Part shown: piece by piece, positions 19,045 to 28,081 of the stretch
Position numbering within the stretch: position 1 is the stretch's first letter
How the letters are laid out: each line of letters opens with the position of its first letter
Origin: Sphingomonadales bacterium
Lineage (GTDB): Bacteria > Pseudomonadota > Alphaproteobacteria > Sphingomonadales > Sphingomonadaceae
Direction of reading: 5' to 3'
DNA length: 64,000 nucleotides
Assembly (NCBI GenBank): GCA_025362295.1
Contig: JANYGX010000022.1
Location: 1 to 64,000 of the forward strand
Notes under the pieces: model-generated
What the model was told of the DNA's origin: nothing
Seen by the model: only the letters and a program-made list of their open reading frames with translations
Databases searched by the model: none
Position numbers and translations under genes: made by a program

Positions 19045-20076
19045 TTATCGTGCCATGCAGGATTTACGTATAATAAGCTTTGCAGGCAGCACACTGGTGT
19101 CTGCCTTTTCATTGCGAATGAGTTTGAGCAAGGTATCAACAAGTGATTCGCCGGCGCGCTTGTAATCCTGCTGAACGGTCGTGAGTGGCGGATGAGCAAG
19201 ACTTGCTGCTGGAATATCATCGAAACCCACCACAGAAACATGCTGCGGTATAGCCACATTGTTCCCTTCTAGAGCGCGAATGGCACCAATGGCAATAAGA
19301 TCGCTTGCGGCAAAAATAGCATCAAATTTTACACTGCTGTTGATGAGTGCCATAGCGGCATCATAGCCAGATTGTTCTGTGTTTATGGCATTGATCTGCC
19401 TGTCGTTTGCAACGCGAATGCCACTGCTTTTTTGAGCCTCGCAACAGCCCCGGTACCGATCATGAAATTCAGGGTAGTGGCTGCTGGCGTCACCTAGAAA
19501 GGCAATACGCCTGCGGCCAATACTGATCAAATGTTGCGTTGCATCGTAGCCACCACGGAAATTATCGCAGCCAATTGTGGTGCCGGGCTGGCCGGGCTGC
19601 ACAAATCCCCAACGCACAAAATGTGTTCCTTGCTCTACGAGTTTTTCCAGCCTGGCATGATACAGCTCATAGTCACCGTAGCCCAATAAAATTATACCAT
19701 CAGCTTTTCGGCTATCTTCAAAATCCATATGCCAATTACTGGAGAGTTGTTGAAATGATATTAGCAGGTCATAACCACGTTGTGCACAGGTGCGTGTGAT
19801 AGATCCCAGCATGGACAAAAAAAACGGATTAATAAGCGAATCATCCGGCGTGGGGTCTTCAAAAAACAGCAGTGCAATTGTATTTGTCTGCTGCCGTCTC
19901 AAACTTGAAGCATTTTTATCAACCTTGTAGTTGAGCTGATGCGCAATGGCTTCAATGCGCTTGCGTGTCTGTTCACTGACTGTCGTGCTGCCACGTAACG
20001 CACGCGACACAGTGGGCTGTGAAACGCCAGCCAGCTGCGCAATATCAAACGACGTTGGCTTGGGGTGATGTGTCAC
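19045..20076 (-). CDS. LacI/GalR-family transcriptional regulator (probable maltodextrin regulator)
   Basis: A 343-residue repressor-type protein. The N-terminal helix-turn-helix and hinge region reads FDIAQLAGVSQPTVSRALRG followed by RKRIEAIAHQLNY, then a periplasmic-binding-protein-like domain with GFDDIPAASLAHPPLTTVQQ near the C-terminus. The GTG start has GAGG 8 bases upstream. It is divergent from the TonB receptor gene and upstream of the transporter gene. It probably senses maltose or an oligosaccharide and controls the surrounding genes, as MalR does in Caulobacter-type loci; the effector is inference. Confidence 0.9.
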   Translation of the reverse strand: MTHHPKPTSFDIAQLAGVSQPTVSRALRGSTTVSEQTRKRIEAIAHQLNYKVDKNASSLRRQQTNTIALLFFEDPTPDDSLINPFFLSMLGSITRTCAQRGYDLLISFQQLSSNWHMDFEDSRKADGIILLGYGDYELYHARLEKLVEQGTHFVRWGFVQPGQPGTTIGCDNFRGGYDATQHLISIGRRRIAFLGDASSHYPEFHDRYRGCCEAQKSSGIRVANDRQINAINTEQSGYDAAMALINSSVKFDAIFAASDLIAIGAIRALEGNNVAIPQHVSVVGFDDIPAASLAHPPLTTVQQDYKRAGESLVDTLLKLIRNEKADTSVLPAKLIIRKSCMAR

Positions 20077-20141
20077 TTATTTACCTCACTCATGCTGTAT
20101 TTGATGAAAAAAGATTATATTTGATAGGCGATGTATATTGA

Positions 20142-20149
20142 ATACGTAT
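20142..20149. promoter_or_regulatory. Palindrome ATACGTAT in the regulator/TonB receptor intergenic region
   Basis: Perfect 8-bp palindrome with central CG, as is common in LacI-family operators. It occurs again at 16041 in front of the first GH13 gene and in altered form at 19017. It lies upstream of the candidate -35 of the receptor gene and 66 bases from the regulator start, so it could control both directions. Confidence 0.4.
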
Positions 20150-20160
20150 GTGCATAGCTT

Positions 20161-20214
20161 TTGCAATAGAGCATAAAACAAGTAATAAATATGCATAGTT
20201 CGCAAAGGTGCGAA
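20161..20214 (+). promoter_or_regulatory. Putative promoter and second inverted repeat upstream of the TonB receptor
   Basis: TTGCAA (20161-20166) and TAATAA (20183-20188) are 16 bases apart and could be -35 and -10 elements. Just downstream lies TTCGC-N6-GCGAA (20199-20203 and 20210-20214), which would sit near the transcription start and could be a repressor site or part of the leader. The leader to the ATG at 20265 also has a GGGAGGA ribosome binding site. Boundaries are tentative. Confidence 0.35.
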
Positions 20215-20264
20215 TATATTTTGCAGTCAAACCAGACCGGATAGGCTGCCCTTGGGAGGACTAA

Positions 20265-23174
20265 ATGCTGAAATCACTTTCAAATTCAACGTCTGTGCGT
20301 GCCCGTCTTGTGTTGGGTACGAGCGTAACGGCCATTGGTGTCGCACTGGTGATGACTGTACCGTCTGCTGCGTATGCGCAGGCTGTAAACGATGCAAAAC
20401 CCGCGACCGCAGCTGATGCGAAAAACGAAAAGGTTGAGGAAATTGTGGTAACCGGCCTTCGTAAATCCATTGAAAGTTCAATTCGCGTTAAAAAATTGTC
20501 TACATCAATCGTTGAATCTATCACGGCAGAAGACGTGGGTAAATTGCCGGATGTGTCGATTGCCGACTCAATTTCGCGTCTGCCTGGTGTTACATCCCAG
20601 CGGCTTGAAGGCCGTTCGGATGTATTGTCTATTCGCGGCTTGGGGCCAGATTTCAGCACGGCTTTGTTCAATCACCGCGAAATAGTCTCCGTAAGCGACA
20701 ATCGAGGTTTCCAATACGACCAAATTCCATCTGAATTGCTGAACCGTGTTGATGTGATTAAAACGCCATCGGCCGATCTGGTCGGGCAGGGCCTTGCCGG
20801 AACAGTTGACATGACAACAATCAGTCCACTTTCGCAGGCACACCGTATACTTTCAGTTTCGGTTCGCGGTGAACTCAATGGTTTAAAATCGCTCAACCCG
20901 GATGTTACCAATAAAGGGTATCGTGGTGCATTGATTTATGTCGACAAGTTTGCCAATGATACCATAGGCATTTCATTGGGCGCCACAGCCATTTCAAGTC
21001 CTGTTCAGGTGCAGCAGTTTCAGGCCTGGGGTTATGCAACATTAAGCTTCAACAATGATAAATATGGAGATCGTCACCAGGTAACGCCTGGCAAAAATTC
21101 AGACAATGACACATTTACTGTCAAGCCGCAGTATGCGAATTTGCCATTCGGTACTCAGCTTTTGGGTGGAGCAAAAGCCTTCGCCACATCGAATCTGCTA
21201 AATCGTCAATCGGCTTTTGCGCGTTTTGAGTACAAGCCCGGCAGTAATTTTGAAATGTCGTTTGATGCTCTGTATTCAAAATATAAAACTACAGAGCAAC
21301 AACGTGGGCTGGAAATTCCGTTGGGCTTTAGCGGTGATCCCATAGTTTCGAACGTCACGACTGTAAACAATCTGGCCACAAACGTCACTTACAGCAATGT
21401 AACGGCCGTTCAACGCAACAACTACAACAAGCGCGACGCCAACACATTAGTGTTGGGCTGGAATGGAAAATATGATTTCAGCGATCATTTAAAACTAACG
21501 CTCGATGCAAATTATTCCCGTGCCAAACGACACGATTTCTTGCTGGAAACATATTCAGGGACCGGGTATCAAAAATCTGGTGTTAAAGACACTGTTACCA
21601 TCGCGCAGTTGCCGAACCAGACCTATAATTTTACAACGACTTTGAATTACAACGACCCGAATATTTTTAAATTAACAGACCCGCAAGGCTGGGGCTATAA
21701 TGGTGTTAGCCCGGTTGTGCAGGCAGGTTTTCTCAACGCACCTGACTTCAAGGATGAAATGAAATCATTCCGTGCAAATCTCGACGGCGATCTGCACGCA
21801 GGTGTGTTGTCGAGCTGGGAACTTGGCGTTAACTACAGTGATCGATCAAAAACAGCCGCTTATCGTTCTGCATTTCTGTCACCCGGGCCAACGCTGGCCA
21901 CCACGTCGCTGCCATTGCCGCCCTCTATTGGCAACACCAGCATAGCATATCTTGGTATTCCGGCTATTTACACATATAATCCGCTTGTAGCTTATGCCGC
22001 ACTGTTGCCAACCTTTGATAATCGCCCCGGCTCGTTGGCAAGAGATTATGTGGTCGATGAAAAAGTTATAACTGGCTATGTCAAAGTTAATATCGATGGT
22101 ATTATTGGTGCGCTGCCGCTCAAGGGTAATTTTGGCGTTCAGGTGGTGTATACCAACCAGAGTTCAAAAGGTTCTGCGGCAACCACAACCACAACAAAAG
22201 ATGCGAACGGCAACGACGTTCTTAACGTCATAGCACAACCGGTTACGGGTGGTGCAAAATATACATATGCCCTGCCAAGCCTCAATCTTTCACTTGAGGC
22301 TGACCATGATTTTTTTATTCGCCTCGGTCTTGCCAGAACCTTGGCGCGTGCGCGCCAAGATCAGATAGCGATCAGCTCGACATTTAGCGTTAATAACTCA
22401 AACAACAATTATGCGTTCAGTGGTAACGGGGGTAACCCGCAATTAAGACCATATATCGCGGATGGCGTGGATTTATCGTTTGAAAAATATTTTGCGCATG
22501 GCTCAGGGTATTTGTCTGTTGCCACATTCTACAAACACATCAGTAATTTTGTAGACTCAACAAACTTCACTTATCTTGATTTGTCCGGTGTTGCAAGTCA
22601 GTTGCTGTCTCCTGCAGAGTACACACAATTTAGCGGAAAATATTTCGCTATTATCACGTCGCCGACCAATGCAGCTAAGGGTGATATGAAGGGTATTGAG
22701 GTTGCCCTAACCTTACCCTTCTCGTTGTTTACAGAATCGCTGGATGGCTTTGGTTTGATTGCAAACGGCTCCTATACAGATAGCGCCGTGGCATTGAAGG
22801 CTGGCAAGGTTACAATTCCTGGCCTTTCCAAAGAGGTTGGTACACTGCAGGTATTCTTTGAAAAATACGGTTTGCAAGTGCGCAGCAGCCTGAACTACCG
22901 GAGCCAGTTTTTGGGTGAGGAGGCTGGCCTTTCAGCAACGCCAAACTTCCTGACGGTTGCCGCGACAACCACACTCGATGCGCAGGTTGGTTATGAGTTC
23001 AAGGAAGGTTTCATGAAGGGCTTTGCCATTCAGTTTCAAGCCAAGAACATCACCAATGAGCCATTTGTAACCTATAATCCGGTTGCCATTGGCCAGACTG
23101 TCGATAAACGGCAGGTTATAGATTATCAAAAATATGGCCCAACCTATCTGCTTGGCGCTACGTACAAATTCTGA
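20265..23174 (+). CDS. TonB-dependent receptor (probable maltodextrin/starch uptake)
   Basis: Outer-membrane transporter of 969 residues. Signal peptide ends near SAAYAQA (about residue 39). The TonB box region EEIVVTGLRKS (about residues 59-69) is followed by a plug domain with LPDVSIADSISRLPGVT and RGLGPDFSTALFN, then a 22-strand type barrel ending in the aromatic C-terminus GATYKF. It belongs to the large receptors typical of carbohydrate uptake in Caulobacterales, Sphingomonads and Xanthomonads, rather than the siderophore type. It leads the operon with halogenase-like and glycoside hydrolase genes, which points to alpha-glucan oligosaccharides as ligand. Energy would come from TonB-ExbBD; one such set is at 39-42 kb. 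Confidence 0.93.
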   Translation: MLKSLSNSTSVRARLVLGTSVTAIGVALVMTVPSAAYAQAVNDAKPATAADAKNEKVEEIVVTGLRKSIESSIRVKKLSTSIVESITAEDVGKLPDVSIADSISRLPGVTSQRLEGRSDVLSIRGLGPDFSTALFNHREIVSVSDNRGFQYDQIPSELLNRVDVIKTPSADLVGQGLAGTVDMTTISPLSQAHRILSVSVRGELNGLKSLNPDVTNKGYRGALIYVDKFANDTIGISLGATAISSPVQVQQFQAWGYATLSFNNDKYGDRHQVTPGKNSDNDTFTVKPQYANLPFGTQLLGGAKAFATSNLLNRQSAFARFEYKPGSNFEMSFDALYSKYKTTEQQRGLEIPLGFSGDPIVSNVTTVNNLATNVTYSNVTAVQRNNYNKRDANTLVLGWNGKYDFSDHLKLTLDANYSRAKRHDFLLETYSGTGYQKSGVKDTVTIAQLPNQTYNFTTTLNYNDPNIFKLTDPQGWGYNGVSPVVQAGFLNAPDFKDEMKSFRANLDGDLHAGVLSSWELGVNYSDRSKTAAYRSAFLSPGPTLATTSLPLPPSIGNTSIAYLGIPAIYTYNPLVAYAALLPTFDNRPGSLARDYVVDEKVITGYVKVNIDGIIGALPLKGNFGVQVVYTNQSSKGSAATTTTTKDANGNDVLNVIAQPVTGGAKYTYALPSLNLSLEADHDFFIRLGLARTLARARQDQIAISSTFSVNNSNNNYAFSGNGGNPQLRPYIADGVDLSFEKYFAHGSGYLSVATFYKHISNFVDSTNFTYLDLSGVASQLLSPAEYTQFSGKYFAIITSPTNAAKGDMKGIEVALTLPFSLFTESLDGFGLIANGSYTDSAVALKAGKVTIPGLSKEVGTLQVFFEKYGLQVRSSLNYRSQFLGEEAGLSATPNFLTVAATTTLDAQVGYEFKEGFMKGFAIQFQAKNITNEPFVTYNPVAIGQTVDKRQVIDYQKYGPTYLLGATYKF

Positions 23175-23190
23175 TTTAAAATATCTGTTT

Positions 23191-23233
23191 TAACCCCTGT
23201 CAGCTTTTATACTTTATATGTTGGCAGGGGTTA
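23191..23233 (+). terminator. Hairpin between the TonB receptor and the downstream operon
   Basis: TAACCCCTGTCA (23191-23202) pairs with TGGCAGGGGTTA (23222-23233) over 12 positions with one G-U pair and a 19-base loop. It is followed by TTTATTC, only a short T run. It may be a leaky terminator or a 3' stabilising structure that gives the receptor more mRNA than the enzymes. An ATG at 23218 lies in the loop, which argues against it as the start of the next gene. Confidence 0.5.
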
Positions 23234-23256
23234 TTTATTCAGGCAAACAAGGTCGC

Positions 23257-24759
23257 ATGAACAATAAAACAATAATCATTGTTGGTGGCGGCACAGCGGG
23301 GTGGATGGTTGCCGCAGCATTGTCGCGTTTTTTGGAACATGGTTATAATATACAGCTTGTTGAATCTGACGAACTCGGCACCATAGGTGTTGGTGAAGCA
23401 ACCATTCCTCAGATCCAGCTCTTTAATAAAGCGCTTGGCATTGACGAGAATGAGTTCATGCGTGCCACCAACGGTAGCTTTAAACTTGGTATACAGTTTG
23501 TTGATTGGTTGCGGCCTGGTCACAGTTATATGCATGCGTTCGGCACTATTGGCCGTGATCTTGGCCTTATTCCCTTTCATCAATACTGGTTGCGCGCACG
23601 TGCTCTTGGATCGAATGCCAGTTTAGATGCCTATACGCTGAGTGGCAGTGCAGCATTTGCTAACAAATTTATGCGTGGTGCACCGACTGTAAACGCACCA
23701 ATGGGTGCAGCTGCTTATGCCTTTCATTTTGATGCTGGGCTTTATGCACAATATTTGCGGCGCATTGCAGAAGCGCGGGGTGTTGTGCGCACAGAGGGTA
23801 AAATCACATCCGTGGCACTGGCGCCGCTGACCGGTTATGTGGAAAATGTTTCATTGGAACATGGCCTGACACTGCAAGGTGATATTTTTATTGATTGCTC
23901 GGGCTTTCGCGGATTGCTGATCGAAGAAGCACTGCACACAGGTTACGATGACTGGTCAAAGTGGCTGCCGTGTGATCGCGCATTGGCCGTACCGTGCGCA
24001 CCAGCCCCTGTGCTGACACCCTATACACGCTCAACAGCACAATCCGCTGGCTGGCAATGGCGCATTCCGTTGCAACATCGCACGGGCAATGGCCACGTTT
24101 ACTGCAGCGCCTACACGAGTGATGATGCAGCTGCTAACACTCTTATGAAAAATCTTGATGGTAAAGCGCTGACTAATCCAAGGCCGCTCAAATTTGTTAC
24201 AGGAAAACGTAAAAAAATATGGAATAAAAATGTTATTGCCATGGGGCTTGCGGCAGGTTTCCTTGAGCCGCTTGAATCGACCAGCATTCACTTGATACAA
24301 TCTGCCATTCAGCGCTTTATAAATTTTATACCCGGCATAAATATTTCCTCAATAGATGTTGAAGTGTTCAATGCGCAAATTGATTTTGAATATGAAAGAG
24401 TGCGTGATTTCATCATTTTGCATTATAAAGCCAATCAACGTGATGATCCATTTTGGCGTGCGTGTCGGGAAATGCCAATTCCACAAGCTCTCACTGATAA
24501 AATTGAATTGTTCAAAACCAACGGGCGTATTGTTCGTTTTAATGAGGAATTATTTGCAGAAGCAGGCTGGTTGCAGGTTATGTCAGGGCAGGGCATTGAG
24601 CCACAGAATTATCATCCACTGGCTGATCAACCCAGCGAAGAGGATTTGCTAGGATTTTTGTCCGCCATACGCTTAGCAGTTAGTCAGGGTGTGCATGCGA
24701 TGCCAAGTCACGCCGAGTATATTACTGAACATTGTCGTGCAACAGGTCATTATGCATAA
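23257..24759 (+). CDS. Tryptophan-halogenase-like FAD-dependent protein (first copy)
   Basis: A 500-residue flavoprotein of the tryptophan halogenase family. It has the FAD-binding GGGTAGWM (residues 10-17), the family GWQWRIPLQHRTGNG motif, Lys76 in GSFKLGIQF at the position of the catalytic lysine of PrnA/RebH, and LEPLEST containing the matching glutamate. Relatives next to TonB receptors are common in Caulobacterales, Shewanella and Sphingomonads, but their substrates are unknown, so halogenation should not be assumed. The ATG at 23257 follows AAGG; an upstream ATG at 23218 falls in a hairpin loop. It overlaps the next gene by 8 bases. Confidence 0.88.
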   Translation: MNNKTIIIVGGGTAGWMVAAALSRFLEHGYNIQLVESDELGTIGVGEATIPQIQLFNKALGIDENEFMRATNGSFKLGIQFVDWLRPGHSYMHAFGTIGRDLGLIPFHQYWLRARALGSNASLDAYTLSGSAAFANKFMRGAPTVNAPMGAAAYAFHFDAGLYAQYLRRIAEARGVVRTEGKITSVALAPLTGYVENVSLEHGLTLQGDIFIDCSGFRGLLIEEALHTGYDDWSKWLPCDRALAVPCAPAPVLTPYTRSTAQSAGWQWRIPLQHRTGNGHVYCSAYTSDDAAANTLMKNLDGKALTNPRPLKFVTGKRKKIWNKNVIAMGLAAGFLEPLESTSIHLIQSAIQRFINFIPGINISSIDVEVFNAQIDFEYERVRDFIILHYKANQRDDPFWRACREMPIPQALTDKIELFKTNGRIVRFNEELFAEAGWLQVMSGQGIEPQNYHPLADQPSEEDLLGFLSAIRLAVSQGVHAMPSHAEYITEHCRATGHYA

Positions 24760-26446
24760 AATATTATTTTTATTGCTACTATTGATGGCATCATCTTCAA
24801 GTGCTGAAAGTTTTCGCACACGGTTGCCACAGGATGAGGTTATCTATTTTGTGTTGCCAGATCGTTTTGAAAATGGAGACACCAGCAATGATCGCGGTGG
24901 AATGCAGGGTGATCGTCTGAAAACAGGGTTCGATCCCACCTCAAAAGGCTTTTATCATGGCGGAGATTTAAAAGGTTTGATGTCACGGCTGAATTATATT
25001 CAGGGTTTGGGTGTTACAGCCATTTGGCTTGGTCCTGTATATAAAAACAAATCTGTGCAAGGTGCGCCAGGACACGAAACGGCTGGCTATCATGGCTACT
25101 GGATTACAGATTTCACGCAGGTTGATCCGCATTTTGGCACCAATGCGGATTTGAAACAGTTGGTTGATGCAGCGCACGCACGTAATATAAAAGTCTACCT
25201 TGATATTATTACCAATCATACGGCAGATGTTATCAAGTATAAAGAGTGCAATCCCTGTGCGTATCGCAGCCTAGGCGATTATCCGAATGCAGCCTACACG
25301 CCGTTTGTGCCCGAATCCGAACATCATATTAAAAAACCTGACTGGCTTAACGATCCCAAATATTATCATAATCGAGGTGATTCAACGTTTCACGGTGAAA
25401 GTTCCTTGCTGGGTGATTTTAGCGGCCTTGACGATTTGAAAACAGAAGATCCAGAAGTTGTGCAAGGCTTCATCGATATTTATGGCAACTGGATTGATAA
25501 TTTTGGCATAGATGGCTTTAGAATTGATACTATAAAGCATGTCAATCCAGAATTCTGGCAAGTATTTATTCCAGCTATGCAATCCCGGGCGAGAGCAAAA
25601 GGCATTGCCAATTTTCATATATTTGGTGAAGTTTACAATGAAGATATGAACCCGGGTGGTCTTGCTAAATACACCCGTGAAGACAAAGTGCCGACAATAC
25701 TTGATTTTGCCTTTCGTGCTGCAATTCTTGCAACAATTGCTGGTCAACGCGGCACAGATATACTCACAAAACTATATGAAGGTGATGTGCTGTATGAAGG
25801 TGGCGCAGCAACGGCATTGCAGCTGCCAACCTTTATCAGCAATCATGATGCAGGGCGATTTGCCTATTTTGTGCGGAAAGCATTTCCAAGCGCAAGCGAC
25901 GCGGAGCAATTGAAAAGGGTTGTTCTCGCGCACGCCATGATGTTTACATTGCGTGGTGTGCCAGTTATTTATTCAGGCGATGAGCAAGGGTTTGTTGGCC
26001 ATGGTGGCGATCAGGATGCGAGAGAGGATATGTTTGCATCAAAAGTAACGGATTATAATAATACCATTTTACTCGGTGGTCATGCAGCGAAAAGTTTAAA
26101 CAATTTTAATCCCGATCATAAGCTCTATAAAGCATTTTCTTCACTCACGCATCTGCGAGCAATTAATCCTGCATTGCGTCGCGGGTTGCAAACGGTTCGA
26201 GCTGATGATGAAAAACCAGGCCTGTTTGCTGTGTCGCGGATTGATCCTGACAATGGTCACGAAACTATTGTAGCGTTTAATACATCGGTATTTCCGGTTG
26301 AACGTAATATTACTGTCAATACTAATAGTCACGCATTTCATGCACTGAAAGGAACTTGTGCGTCTTCAGAGAGAGTGTCCGGTAGCTATAATATTACAGT
26401 ACCACCACTCGATTACATAGTGTGCGCAACTGGTGATTTAAGATGA
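24752..26446 (+). CDS. Secreted alpha-amylase (GH13)
   Basis: A 564-residue GH13 enzyme with a clear signal peptide (MHKILFLLLLLMASSSSA), so active in the periplasm or at the cell surface. Barrel motifs: DIITNH, DGFRIDTIKH with nucleophile Asp259, FGEVYNED with the acid/base glutamate, and ISNHDAG with the stabilising aspartate. An insert with a cysteine pair (KECNPC) follows DIITNH. It starts inside the end of the halogenase-like gene, and its stop overlaps the next start as ATGA, so the genes are translationally coupled. It probably breaks maltodextrins imported by the receptor into shorter sugars. Confidence 0.92.
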   Translation: MHKILFLLLLLMASSSSAESFRTRLPQDEVIYFVLPDRFENGDTSNDRGGMQGDRLKTGFDPTSKGFYHGGDLKGLMSRLNYIQGLGVTAIWLGPVYKNKSVQGAPGHETAGYHGYWITDFTQVDPHFGTNADLKQLVDAAHARNIKVYLDIITNHTADVIKYKECNPCAYRSLGDYPNAAYTPFVPESEHHIKKPDWLNDPKYYHNRGDSTFHGESSLLGDFSGLDDLKTEDPEVVQGFIDIYGNWIDNFGIDGFRIDTIKHVNPEFWQVFIPAMQSRARAKGIANFHIFGEVYNEDMNPGGLAKYTREDKVPTILDFAFRAAILATIAGQRGTDILTKLYEGDVLYEGGAATALQLPTFISNHDAGRFAYFVRKAFPSASDAEQLKRVVLAHAMMFTLRGVPVIYSGDEQGFVGHGGDQDAREDMFASKVTDYNNTILLGGHAAKSLNNFNPDHKLYKAFSSLTHLRAINPALRRGLQTVRADDEKPGLFAVSRIDPDNGHETIVAFNTSVFPVERNITVNTNSHAFHALKGTCASSERVSGSYNITVPPLDYIVCATGDLR

Positions 26447-28080
26447 ACGATTCGACAATCAAAAATACTGTGATAAAAGCTCCAGATGAATGGTGGAAAG
26501 GGGCTGCAATCTATCAAATTTATCCGCGAAGTTTTGCTGACTCAAACGGAGATGGTGTTGGAGATTTACCAGGTATAACGGATCGATTGGAATATGTTGC
26601 TGCGCTTGGCGTTGATGCCATTTGGCTGTCACCATTTTTTACGTCGCCAATGAAAGATTTTGGCTATGACGTTGCAGACTATTGCAATGTAGATCCACTG
26701 TTTGGAACCTTAAATGACTTTGATGCACTGATTAAACGTGCGCATATTCTGGGTTTGCGTGTGACTATAGATCAGGTTTATTCACATACGTCAGATCAGC
26801 ATATATGGTTCATGGAGTCGCGTGCCAGTCAAAAAAATGATAAATCAGACTGGTACGTGTGGGCAAATGCAAAGGCAGACGGTTGCCCGCCAAACAACTG
26901 GCAATCCGTTTTCGGTGGTCCGGCGTGGACATGGGATGCGCGACGTCAGCAATACTACATGCATAATTTTTTGGGTAGCCAGCCGCAACTGAATGTACAT
27001 AACCGTGATGTTCAAGATGCATTGCTTGGCTCTGCACGTTTTTGGCTTGAGCGGGGAGTAGATGGTTTTCGCCTTGATGCTCTGAACTTTTCGATGCATC
27101 ATCCGAGTCTTCTAGATAACCCTCCTGCGGATACTATCGGCCATAATAGTGGCGCGTTGCGGTCTCGCCCCTTTGATTTTCAAAAACATATTTATAACCA
27201 ATCCCATCCAGATATTCCATTGTTTCTTGAACGGATCAGATCACTGACACTGGAGTACGGTTGCTGTTTCACAGTTGCAGAAGTGGGTGGTGCTGACGCT
27301 ACAGCTGAAATGCAAAACTTCACTATGGGAACAAATCGACTTAACAGTGCTTATGGATTTGATTATTTACACGCTCATAAACTTACAGCATCACTCGTTC
27401 GTAAAACCATAGAAGATTGGCCGAATGCAGTAGGCACAGGGTGGCCAAGTTGGGCTTTTTCAAATCATGATGCACCACGTGCCATATCACGCTGGGCATC
27501 GCCAGAAAACCTGGATGCATGTGCTCGATTGTGTATGTTGTTGTTAATTTCTCTTCGAGGTAATATTTTTATATACCAAGGTGAGGAGCTTGGTTTATCG
27601 CAAGTCGATATTGGTTTTAATGACCTTCGAGACCCTGAAGCGATTGCCAATTGGCCGCTTACTCACGGGCGCGATGGCGCTAGAACACCAATGCCATGGA
27701 AAAAGAACTGTTCAGGTCATGCATTTACCGATGGTAAACCCTGGTTGCCCTTTGGCTCTGATCATGCAGCTCTTGCTGTAGATCAGCAAGAACTTGATGC
27801 GGTCTCGATGCTCAACCTCACGCGTCAACTTATTGCGTTTCGTAAAAAACACATTGCGTTAGTTTGTGGCTCAGCAACAGTCATAAATACACCAGAGCCG
27901 CTTCTGGTAATTGAGCGAAAACATGGCCAGCAGCATTTGCTGTGCATTTTTAATTTTGGTGATACTGAAATCACATGGCAACCCGAAAATCCTGACGCAT
28001 GGCACATCCTGAAATCAGTTGGGAATGCATCACACTGGATGCTCCCGACATTCAGCGGCATGATAGTTGAAAGGCTATAA
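26443..28080 (+). CDS. Alpha-glucosidase (GH13, oligo-glucosidase type)
   Basis: A 545-residue GH13 protein without signal peptide, so probably cytoplasmic. The N-terminus WWKGAAIYQIYPRSFADSNG is typical of alpha-glucosidase/oligo-1,6-glucosidase subfamilies. Catalytic motifs: DGFRLDALN with nucleophile Asp212, VAEVGG with acid/base Glu280, and FSNHDAPR with Asp343. It would release glucose from maltose or short maltodextrins brought in by the GPH transporter. It overlaps the upstream amylase gene by 4 bases. Exact bond preference (alpha-1,4 or alpha-1,6) is not certain. Confidence 0.92.
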   Translation: MNDSTIKNTVIKAPDEWWKGAAIYQIYPRSFADSNGDGVGDLPGITDRLEYVAALGVDAIWLSPFFTSPMKDFGYDVADYCNVDPLFGTLNDFDALIKRAHILGLRVTIDQVYSHTSDQHIWFMESRASQKNDKSDWYVWANAKADGCPPNNWQSVFGGPAWTWDARRQQYYMHNFLGSQPQLNVHNRDVQDALLGSARFWLERGVDGFRLDALNFSMHHPSLLDNPPADTIGHNSGALRSRPFDFQKHIYNQSHPDIPLFLERIRSLTLEYGCCFTVAEVGGADATAEMQNFTMGTNRLNSAYGFDYLHAHKLTASLVRKTIEDWPNAVGTGWPSWAFSNHDAPRAISRWASPENLDACARLCMLLLISLRGNIFIYQGEELGLSQVDIGFNDLRDPEAIANWPLTHGRDGARTPMPWKKNCSGHAFTDGKPWLPFGSDHAALAVDQQELDAVSMLNLTRQLIAFRKKHIALVCGSATVINTPEPLLVIERKHGQQHLLCIFNFGDTEITWQPENPDAWHILKSVGNASHWMLPTFSGMIVERL

Positions 28081-28081
28081 T

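Noticed and set aside
23218-23256. Alternative start of the first halogenase-like gene
   Set aside because: The ATG lies in the loop of a hairpin, and the added residues are not part of the FAD-binding N-terminus, which begins at 23257.
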